The notes under the pieces were generated by a model. It searched no databases, was not told the origin of the DNA, and was given only the letters and a program-made list of their open reading frames with translations. Positions 1 to 5,200 of a stretch of DNA of 5,200 bases are shown here, one piece after another (the stretch's first letter is position 1; each line of letters opens with the position of its first letter). Source of the stretch: Jatrophihabitans sp. (GTDB lineage Bacteria > Actinomycetota > Actinomycetes > Mycobacteriales > Jatrophihabitantaceae); the NCBI GenBank assembly GCA_025966255.1, contig JAOPVG010000234.1:1-5200 (forward strand), written 5' to 3'. Position numbers and translations under genes: made by a program.

Positions 1-647
1 TACACGGACAGGCTGTAGAACGTGCCGCTGAACAGGAACATCGGCAGCACCGCCACCTGCACGAGGTCGAGGTCCTGCCAGCTCTTCATGTAGGACGTGA
101 CGGCCATGCCGACGGCGCCGAACGCGAACGCGATCAGCAGGCAGGCGGGCAGCATCGCGAGCGCCCACCACGACACCGTGAGCCCCATGACCGCCATCAC
201 CACGAGGAAGCCGGCCGCGTAGAGACCGCCGCGGATCAGCGCCCAGGCGATCTCACCGATCGCGACGTCGAGCGGTCCGAGTGACGTGGCGAGCATCGCG
301 TCGTAGAGCTTCGCGTGCTTCAGCTTGAAGAAGACGTTCATCGTCGAGTCGTAGACGGCGCCGTTCATGGCCGACGACGCGAGCAGGGCCGGGGCGATGA
401 ACGCCGTGTAGGTGATCGGGTGCCCACCCGGGCCGATCACGGTGCCGACGAGCTTGTGCAGGCCCGTCCCCAGCGCGAACAAGTAGAAGAGCGGCTCGAA
501 GAAGCCGGAGAAGATGAGCATCCAGCTGCGCCGGTACACCTTGAAGGCGCGTTCGAGCACGACGTGCCCACGCCCGGCGTAGAGCCCAGGCGGCAGAATC
601 CGGAACGTCGCGCTCGCCCGCGGCGTCGCGGTGTCGATGGCGGTCAC
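1..647 (-). CDS. ABC-2 type exporter permease, second subunit (partial, 3' end beyond window)
   Basis: Integral membrane subunit of an ABC exporter of the NodJ/DrrB kind; it should form the translocation pore with the permease encoded just upstream. I translated 215 residues from the reverse strand. An N-terminal cytoplasmic stretch (about 1-42) leads into hydrophobic segments near 43-63, 80-98, 135-156 and 160-184, and a last visible one from about 198 carrying MFLFSGTFY, which is identical to the motif in the upstream permease. FEPLFYLFALG at 50-60 resembles the NodJ first helix. The GTG start overlaps the upstream TGA as GTGA and has a GAGG ribosome site at 659-656, 8 bases away, so this start is well supported. 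Related permeases are about 250-290 residues, so roughly 40-70 are missing past base 1. Family assignment is firm; the substrate is unknown. Confidence 0.9.
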   Translation of the reverse strand, partial: MTAIDTATPRASATFRILPPGLYAGRGHVVLERAFKVYRRSWMLIFSGFFEPLFYLFALGTGLHKLVGTVIGPGGHPITYTAFIAPALLASSAMNGAVYDSTMNVFFKLKHAKLYDAMLATSLGPLDVAIGEIAWALIRGGLYAAGFLVVMAVMGLTVSWWALAMLPACLLIAFAFGAVGMAVTSYMKSWQDLDLVQVAVLPMFLFSGTFYSLSV

Positions 648-1441
648 TTCGTCAACCTCACCCGGAAGCGCCAGCGCGCCAACTGCAGGCCGACGACGAA
701 CCACAGCACCAGGTAGAGGAGATGGCCGAGGACCGCGAGCAGCGACAGCCCGCCGCCCAACGCCGAGTCACGTGCGAGTTCGGTGCCGTGCCACAGCGGC
801 GAGACCCAGGCCAGCCATTGACCCCATTGCGGCAGTTGGCTGATCGGATAGAACGTCCCCGAGAACAGGAACATCGGGGTGACGACGAAGCGGAAGATCA
901 CGTTCAAGCCGTTGCCCTCCCTCTCGATCGTGGCGACGAAGGCGGCGACCGGCGCGGCGAAGGCGATACCGGTGAGCGTGGCGATCGGGACGGCCAGCAG
1001 GATCCAGGGCGACCGCGCCGCGCCGAACATGGCCATGATCGCGAGATAGACGGCCGAGTTGGCGAACAGCCGGATCGCGATCCACGTCAGCTGGCCGTCG
1101 CAGATCTGAGCCGGACTCAACGGGGTGGCCGCCATGCCGTGGAAGGTTCGGGCCCACTTGAAGCCGCCCATCAACGGGAACGAGGCGTCGGCCGCACCGA
1201 TCTGTAGGGCGGCCGCGGTGAGGAACGCCGGCGCGACGAACACGAGATACGGCACGCCCAACTCGCCGGTGCCGTTGCGGTTGACCACCGTGCCGAGCCC
1301 GACGCCGAGGGCGAGGACGTAGAGCAGCGGCGTCGCCACCCCGACAATGAGGATGCTGCGCCAGAAGCTGCGCGCGAGGCGAACCTGGTACTCGACAACA
1401 GTCCAGATAGACGCGCCCGTGGGCGCCGAAGCGGCGCTCAT
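644..1441 (-). CDS. ABC-2 type exporter permease, first subunit
   Basis: A 265-residue membrane protein of the ABC-2 permease family (NodJ/DrrB-like), predicted to pair with the next permease and the ATPase encoded upstream. Six hydrophobic segments can be read at about 30-52, 63-83, 119-139, 146-170, 184-204 and 232-254. The family-typical FLFSGTFYPISQLP lies at 191-204, and the tail ends in basic residues (RWRFRVRLTK), which suits a cytoplasmic C-terminus. The reading frame stays open upstream to 1774, but that part overlaps the ATPase gene out of frame and is arginine-rich low-complexity sequence. I therefore chose the ATG at 1441, which shares one base with the ATPase stop (TGATG). No good ribosome site precedes it, so translation probably depends on termination-reinitiation from the ATPase gene. 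Transported substrate unknown. Confidence 0.93.
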   Translation of the reverse strand: MSAASAPTGASIWTVVEYQVRLARSFWRSILIVGVATPLLYVLALGVGLGTVVNRNGTGELGVPYLVFVAPAFLTAAALQIGAADASFPLMGGFKWARTFHGMAATPLSPAQICDGQLTWIAIRLFANSAVYLAIMAMFGAARSPWILLAVPIATLTGIAFAAPVAAFVATIEREGNGLNVIFRFVVTPMFLFSGTFYPISQLPQWGQWLAWVSPLWHGTELARDSALGGGLSLLAVLGHLLYLVLWFVVGLQLARWRFRVRLTK

Positions 1442-2427
1442 CAATCGACCAGGCTGCGGCCGGTGAGGCGGAGGAACACGTCCTCCAGGGTGGAGCGGCG
1501 CACCAGGCTGGACACCGGGTCGAGCCCCGCCTCGCGAACCCGCGTCACGGCGGCCTCGCCGTCGTCGACGTACAGAAGGAGGCGGTCGGGCAGCGCCTCG
1601 ACGCGGGCTGGGACGCCGTGCAGCGCCGCGAGCACGCCCGCCTCGGCCGCGGCGTTCTCGCCGGGCGCGAACCGCAGTTCGGCGACCTCGCGCGACGAGT
1701 GCTCGGCGATGAGCTGTTGCGGTGAGCCTTCGGCGACGATCCGGCCGCCGTCCATGACGACGAGCCGGTCGCACAGCTGCTCGGCCTCGTCCATGTAGTG
1801 CGTGGTCAGCACGAGCGTGACGCCGCGGTGCTTGAGCCGATACAGGCGATCCCAGAGGACGTGCCGAGCCTGCGGGTCGAGGCCGGTGGTGGGCTCGTCC
1901 AGGAGCAGGATCTCTGGGTCGTTGATGAGCGATCGAGCGATGGTCAACCGCCGCTTCATTCCGCCGGAAAGCGGCTCAACCAGGGCGTCCGCCCGCTCGG
2001 TCAGCTGTGCAAACTCGATGAGTTCGGCAACCTTCGGCCGCAGGGCCGCGCGCGAGATGCCGAAGTATCGCCCGTAGACGAAGAGGTTCTCGCGGACGGT
2101 GAGCTCGAGATCGAGGGTGTCCTGCTGCGGTACGACGCCGAGACGGGCGCGGATCCGGGGGCCGTCAGTGGCCGGATCGAGGCCGAGACTGCGCAACGTG
2201 CCCGACGTCACCGGAGCCACGCAGCCGATCATCCGCATGGTCGAGCTCTTCCCGGCGCCGTTGGGTCCGAGGAAGCCGAACGCCTCGCCGCGCCGGACCT
2301 CGACGTCGATTCCGTCGACCGCGGTGAAGTCACCGAAGCGCTTGGTGAGGTTCTTCGCCACAATCAGCGCGGGCGCGTCAGCAGCCGACTGAGCCCCTGT
2401 GTTTCCCTGCGTGACGGTGGCCTCCAC
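1441..2427 (-). CDS. ABC exporter ATP-binding protein, NodI/DrrA type
   Basis: A 328-residue nucleotide-binding subunit that would power the two permeases encoded downstream. All ATPase motifs are intact: Walker A GPNGAGKS at 54-61, Q-loop at Q101/Q102, signature LSGGM at 153-157, Walker B ILLLDEP at 173-179, D-loop GLDP at 182-185 and switch histidine H210 in TTHYMDEAEQLCDRL. The SGGMKRRLTIARSLINDPEILLLDEPTTGLDPQAR stretch is very like NodI of the lipo-oligosaccharide exporters and close to DrrA. After about residue 240 comes the C-terminal accessory domain usual in this group, ending in RRSTLEDVFLRLTGRSL. The start is GTG at 2427; residues 1-20 precede the conserved domain. No ribosome site is visible upstream, so either the message is leaderless or the true start is the in-frame GTG of Val23. 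First gene of a three-gene operon divergent from ftsE. Drug, lipid or oligosaccharide export are all possible. Confidence 0.94.
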   Translation of the reverse strand: MEATVTQGNTGAQSAADAPALIVAKNLTKRFGDFTAVDGIDVEVRRGEAFGFLGPNGAGKSSTMRMIGCVAPVTSGTLRSLGLDPATDGPRIRARLGVVPQQDTLDLELTVRENLFVYGRYFGISRAALRPKVAELIEFAQLTERADALVEPLSGGMKRRLTIARSLINDPEILLLDEPTTGLDPQARHVLWDRLYRLKHRGVTLVLTTHYMDEAEQLCDRLVVMDGGRIVAEGSPQQLIAEHSSREVAELRFAPGENAAAEAGVLAALHGVPARVEALPDRLLLYVDDGEAAVTRVREAGLDPVSSLVRRSTLEDVFLRLTGRSLVD

Positions 2428-2463
2428 GTCTCACGACGCTAGCAACCAGGGGCTACCGGGATT

Positions 2464-2479
2464 GCGACATATACGACGC
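2464..2479. promoter_or_regulatory. imperfect dyad, candidate operator
   Basis: GCGACATATACGACGC is a 16-base imperfect palindrome in which all but two symmetry-related pairs match, centred on TATA. It lies 37-52 bases upstream of the exporter ATPase start in the divergent gap. On the minus strand it contains TATATG, which could serve as a poor -10, so a bound protein could block exporter transcription. No known regulator is recognised, and short AT-centred dyads also arise by chance. Confidence 0.3.
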
Positions 2480-2492
2480 CGGCCCCGGCCGA

Positions 2493-2506
2493 GGTCCGCC
2501 CGGACC
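2493..2506. promoter_or_regulatory. perfect 6-2-6 inverted repeat, candidate operator
   Basis: GGTCCG-CC-CGGACC is a perfect inverted repeat with six-base arms and a two-base spacer. It lies in the gap between the divergent exporter operon and ftsE, about 35 bases upstream of the ftsE -10 hexamer. That position would suit an activator or a shared divergent regulator. As RNA it could form only a five-pair stem with a GCCC loop and has no U-run, so terminator function is unlikely. The regulator is unknown. Confidence 0.35.
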
Positions 2507-2540
2507 CCCACGCTTGGCCGAGCGCCAGCTAACACTTCGG

Positions 2541-2546
2541 TAAAGT
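2541..2546 (+). promoter_or_regulatory. ftsE promoter -10 hexamer
   Basis: TAAAGT matches the TANNNT pattern of housekeeping-sigma -10 elements in actinobacteria and stands out in GC-rich surroundings. It would place the transcription start near 2552-2555, about 26-29 bases before ftsE. No convincing -35 is present: TTGGCC at 2514-2519 is 21 bases away, longer than the usual 16-19. Weak -35 boxes are common in these organisms, so the element is plausible but not proven. Confidence 0.5.
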
Positions 2547-2554
2547 CGCCCCTC

Positions 2555-2580
2555 ATGAGCAAGAGCAGCGAGGGTCGTAC

Positions 2581-2584
<4 letters not shown>
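2555..2584 (+). CDS. nine-codon leader mini-ORF overlapping ftsE start (tentative)
   Basis: ATG at 2555 opens a reading frame of nine codons (MSKSSEGRT) ending in TGA at 2582-2584, which overlaps the ftsE GTG as GTGA. The ATG lies 8 bases after the -10 hexamer TAAAGT, so a transcript could begin at or next to it and be read as a leaderless mini-ORF. Ribosomes finishing here would stop on the ftsE start codon, and the ftsE ribosome site (GAGGG, 2570-2574) lies inside the mini-ORF. The peptide is too short to assess by composition. Translation is an inference; the simpler view is a short ordinary 5' leader. Confidence 0.3.
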
Positions 2585-3270
<686 letters not shown>

Positions 3271-3336
3271 GCCAGCCCCCACTCTTCGCCCGGTGGTGGC
3301 CGTCGGCCGCCTCAAACAGCACTCAGTGAGGAAGTA
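3271..3336 (+). promoter_or_regulatory. ftsE-ftsX spacer with ftsX ribosome binding site
   Basis: This 66-base spacer is the only non-overlapping junction longer than a few bases among the plus-strand genes. It ends with GAGG at 3328-3331, five bases before the ftsX ATG, which is a strong ribosome site. A short GC palindrome (GGCCGTCGGCC, 3297-3307) lies in the middle; its one-base centre cannot close as a loop without losing pairs, and no U-run follows. I see no internal promoter or terminator, so ftsE and ftsX are probably cotranscribed. Confidence 0.6.
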
Positions 3337-4242
3337 ATGCGCGCGAATTTCGTGATGTCAGGTGTGTACGAGGGCATCCGCCGCAACGCCACAATGACGA
3401 TTGCGCTGATCCTCAGCACCGCTATCGCGCTCGCGTTCGCCGGTGCGGCGATCCTCGCCAACACCGAGATCTCCCGGTTCAAGCACGACTACGAGGGCTC
3501 GCTCAACGTCTCGGTGTATCTGTGCACGAAGGTGAGCCGGACCCCGTGCACCGGCCAGACGACGCCGGCCGAAACCCAGGCCCTGCAAAGCAAACTGGCG
3601 AAGGATCCCCGAGTCTCCAGCGTCAACTACGTGTCCGAAGCCGAGCAGTACCAGCGGGCGACGCAGATCCAGGGTCCGGAGGTCGCCAAGCTGACCAACG
3701 TCGGCGACCTGCCGGCCTCCTTTACGGTCAAGCTCAAGGACGTCGCCAAGGACTACGACCAGTTCGCGGTGACGTACGCGGCGGACGTTGGCGTCTCCGC
3801 GGTCAAGAACCCGATCGGCACCATCAGGACCCTGCTGAAGTTCATCGACAGTGCGCGGCTGTTCTCGATCGCGATCGCGATCGTCGTGCTCGTCGCGTCG
3901 ATCCTGCTGATCTCCAACACGATCCAGGTGGCGGCCGCCCAGCGCCGGAACGAGACCAGCATCATGCGGCTGGTCGGCGCGTCCCGATGGATGACCGAGC
4001 TGCCGTTCATGCTCGAGACGGTGATCGCCACCGCGATCGGCGGACTGGTCGGGTTCGGACTGGTCGCGCTCGGCAAGTACTACGTGCTCAGCAGCATCTT
4101 CTCGCGCCAGGTGCAGAACGGCGTCATCCCGAACCTGGGGATCAATGACGTCCTGGTCGCCAGCGGCAGTGCCCTGATCGTCGGCATCGCGCTTTCCGCC
4201 CTCACCGCCTTTGCGACGTTGCGCCTGTACGTCAGGCTGTAG
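3337..4242 (+). CDS. ftsX: cell division permease-like protein FtsX
   Basis: Membrane partner of FtsE; its extracytoplasmic loop contacts cell-wall hydrolases or their adaptors and activates them when FtsE turns over ATP. The 301 residues show the FtsX layout: a short cytoplasmic N-terminus (MRANFVMSGVYEGIRRN), helix 1 about 20-42, a large outside domain about 43-170, helix 2 about 173-195, a cytoplasmic linker with RRNETSIMRLVGAS (203-216) characteristic of FtsX, helix 3 about 224-246 and helix 4 about 272-295. The outside domain has two cysteines, C63 and C71, in YLCTKVSRTPC; a similarly placed pair occurs in some actinobacterial FtsX from memory, so a small disulfide loop is possible. The start is fixed by the ribosome site five bases upstream and by similarity of the N-terminus to other FtsX. 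No hydrolase gene accompanies it here. Confidence 0.97.
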   Translation: MRANFVMSGVYEGIRRNATMTIALILSTAIALAFAGAAILANTEISRFKHDYEGSLNVSVYLCTKVSRTPCTGQTTPAETQALQSKLAKDPRVSSVNYVSEAEQYQRATQIQGPEVAKLTNVGDLPASFTVKLKDVAKDYDQFAVTYAADVGVSAVKNPIGTIRTLLKFIDSARLFSIAIAIVVLVASILLISNTIQVAAAQRRNETSIMRLVGASRWMTELPFMLETVIATAIGGLVGFGLVALGKYYVLSSIFSRQVQNGVIPNLGINDVLVASGSALIVGIALSALTAFATLRLYVRL

Positions 4243-4244
4243 GT

Positions 4245-4313
4245 ATGAGCGACGCTCGCGGGGCGATCTGGAGGTATGACGTCTCCGCATGCCCGAACGG
4301 AGCGAGCGCATGA
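4245..4313 (+). CDS. 22-codon mini-ORF between ftsX and smpB (tentative)
   Basis: ATG at 4245, two bases after the ftsX stop, opens a 22-residue frame ([20 protein letters not shown] followed by SA). It ends in TGA at 4311-4313, overlapping the preferred smpB ATG as ATGA. About three quarters of third codon positions are G or C, which neither proves nor excludes coding. No strong ribosome site precedes it, so it would rely on ribosomes leaving ftsX. If translated, it would bridge ftsX and smpB translation. I do not recognise the peptide. GC-rich sequence produces many short open frames, so it may be only part of the untranslated spacer. Confidence 0.3.
   Translation: MSDARGAIWRYDVSACPNGASA
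4253..4308 (+). promoter_or_regulatory. possible nested RNA hairpin ahead of smpB
   Basis: Three nested complementary segments lie between ftsX and smpB. CGCTCGC 4253-4259 pairs with GCGAGCG 4302-4308. GGGC 4261-4264 pairs with GCCC 4291-4294. GGAGGT 4270-4275 pairs with GTCTCC 4281-4286, including two G-U pairs, across a five-base loop. The outer stem covers the bases just before the smpB ATG and the last base of its GGAG site, so folding could limit smpB initiation. No folding energy was computed, and GC-rich RNA folds easily, so this is only a candidate. Confidence 0.25.
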
Positions 4314-4801
4314 GCGCGCCCCCGTCCAGCAACCGTCAGACGGGCCGCAAGGTGATTGCGCAGAACCGCAAGGCTCGCCACGACTACGCCATCGTCGACA
4401 CCTACGAGGCCGGCGTCGTGCTCACCGGCACCGAGGTGAAGTCGCTGCGGCTCGGTCGAGCCTCTCTCGTCGACGGCTTTGCGACGATCGACGACGGCGA
4501 GATCTTCCTGCGTAACGTGCACATCCCGCAGTACGAACAGGGCAGCTGGACCAACCACGAGCCCCGCCGGGTCCGCAAGCTGCTGCTGCACAAGGAAGAG
4601 ATCGCGCGGCTCGTCGGCAAGACGAAGGAGAGCGGGCTGACGCTCGTCCCCATGGCGCTGTACTTCTCGGCCGGCAAGGTGAAGGTGGAGCTCGCTCTCG
4701 CGCGAGGGAAGCGGTCCTACGACAAGCGGCAAGATCTCGCCCGTCGCGACGCCGATCGTGAGGTCGCCCGCGCGCTTGGCCGGCGCAGCAAGGGTATGTG
4801 A
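4310..4801 (+). CDS. smpB: tmRNA-binding protein SmpB
   Basis: SmpB binds tmRNA and delivers it to ribosomes stalled without a stop codon (trans-translation), acting in the cytoplasm. The 163 residues match the family length. Conserved blocks are all present: [20 protein letters not shown] and the following TGTEVKSLR (19-47), [28 protein letters not shown] (71-98), [19 protein letters not shown] (122-140), and the basic C-terminal tail to 163, which becomes helical in the decoding centre. ATG 4310 is preferred because GGAG at 4299-4302 lies seven bases upstream. ATG 4289 would add seven residues (MPERSER), but its nearest GGAGG is 14 bases away. It is downstream of ftsX, as in many actinobacteria. 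The stop overlaps the next gene (GTGA). The tmRNA gene is not in this window. Confidence 0.97.
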   Translation: MSAPPSSNRQTGRKVIAQNRKARHDYAIVDTYEAGVVLTGTEVKSLRLGRASLVDGFATIDDGEIFLRNVHIPQYEQGSWTNHEPRRVRKLLLHKEEIARLVGKTKESGLTLVPMALYFSAGKVKVELALARGKRSYDKRQDLARRDADREVARALGRRSKGM

Positions 4802-5200
4802 CCGGTCGCATGGACGACGCGGACGTCCCGGGCTGGTGGCAAGGACTCGGACTGCCGGGGCTGGTGGACATCCACACGCACTTCATGCCCAAGCCGGTCA
4901 TGGACGCGGTGTGGCGGTACTTCGACGCCGCCGTCGAGCACTACGGGCGCGCGTGGCCGGTGCACTACCGGCTGCCTGAGGACGAGCGGCTGGCCGTGCT
5001 GGCCCGGCTCGGCGTACGCCGGTTCACCGCGCTCGTCTATCCGCACAAACCCGGCATGGCGCAGGCGCTGTCGGAGTGGGCGCGCGAGTTCGCGGCGCGA
5101 ACGCCGGGCTGCGTGGCCACCGGCACGTTCTTCCCCGAGCCGTCGGCCACCGACTACGTCGGGCAGGCGCTCGAGGCCGGGACGGCGGTTTTCAAAGCGC
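4798..5200 (+). CDS. amidohydrolase 2 family metal-dependent hydrolase (partial, 5' end)
   Basis: The first 134 residues of a probable metal-dependent hydrolase with the amidohydrolase TIM-barrel fold; the rest lies beyond the right edge. The diagnostic sign is [11 protein letters not shown] at 21-31, whose H26 and H28 form the HxH metal site at the end of the first barrel strand. [14 protein letters not shown] (73-86) and GTAVFKA (128-134) fit later barrel strands. GTG 4798 overlaps the smpB stop as GTGA, with AAGGG at 4790-4794 only three bases before it. ATG 4810 is an alternative start that would drop four residues and has AGGG 15 bases upstream. Either way the gene is probably cotranscribed with smpB. 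Substrate and reaction (hydrolase or decarboxylase) cannot be read from this part. Confidence 0.82.
   Translation, partial: MTGRMDDADVPGWWQGLGLPGLVDIHTHFMPKPVMDAVWRYFDAAVEHYGRAWPVHYRLPEDERLAVLARLGVRRFTALVYPHKPGMAQALSEWAREFAARTPGCVATGTFFPEPSATDYVGQALEAGTAVFKA

Noticed and set aside
315..1207. Plus-strand open frames over the permease region
   Set aside because: These are reverse shadows of the two permeases, with no ribosome sites and shadow-like composition.
1442..1774. Upstream extension of the first permease to 376 residues
   Set aside because: The added 111 residues overlap the ATPase gene in another frame and are arginine/proline low-complexity; ATG 1441 gives the normal family length.
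2481..2490. GGCC-CC-GGCC palindrome in the divergent gap
   Set aside because: Very short and made only of G and C, as expected by chance in such a GC-rich spacer.
3867..3884. Tandem GATCGC units resembling a repeat element or the cyanobacterial GCGATCGC motif
   Set aside because: They encode alternating Ile-Ala in FtsX helix 2 and are explained by codon choice; the genome is not cyanobacterial.
3358..4332. 324-residue open frame on the minus strand opposite ftsX
   Set aside because: Although longer than ftsX, it is an antisense frame with extreme Arg/Asp/Gly content and no recognisable domain, while ftsX has clear helices, motifs and a ribosome site.
4276..4515. ATG 4276 right after GGAGGT, opening a 79-residue frame
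   Set aside because: The ribosome site is only one base from the ATG, too close to work normally, and the frame runs through smpB out of phase with Arg-rich composition.
4802..5200. Possible tmRNA (ssrA) gene next to smpB
   Set aside because: The stretch is a continuous open frame with an amidohydrolase HxH motif; no tRNA-like acceptor end or tag-coding segment was seen.

Overview
The window is about two-thirds G+C by eye. GTG starts are common and so are 1-4 base gene overlaps. The gene order ftsE-ftsX-smpB is a familiar block of high-GC Gram-positive bacteria, so the source is almost certainly an actinobacterium. Genus and family cannot be settled from this stretch.

Left half, minus strand (1-2427): a three-gene ABC-2 type exporter operon, read right to left. 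An ATP-binding protein of the NodI/DrrA type (2427-1441) is followed by a first six-helix permease (1441-644) and a second, paralogous permease (647 to beyond base 1, cut by the window edge). The junctions overlap by 1 and 4 bases, so the three proteins are probably made in a coupled way and assemble as one ATPase dimer with a permease heterodimer. Sequence alone does not give the substrate.

Middle (2428-2580): a 153-base divergent intergenic region. It holds a good -10 hexamer for ftsE, two dyad-symmetric elements that could be operators, and a nine-codon mini-ORF whose stop overlaps the ftsE start.

Right half, plus strand (2581-5200): ftsE and ftsX encode the FtsEX complex, which couples cytoplasmic ATP hydrolysis to septal cell-wall hydrolase activation. 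Next come a 22-codon mini-ORF, smpB (the tmRNA partner in ribosome rescue), and the start of a metal-dependent amidohydrolase that overlaps smpB by 4 bases and runs off the right edge. No ssrA (tmRNA), other RNA gene, insertion sequence, CRISPR array or convincing terminator was found.

Most of the window is conventional. The least expected signals are two very short ORFs, before ftsE and before smpB. Each ends exactly in the start codon of the real gene (GTGA and ATGA overlaps), and the smpB one can be drawn as a nested RNA hairpin. These are inferences from sequence and need testing.
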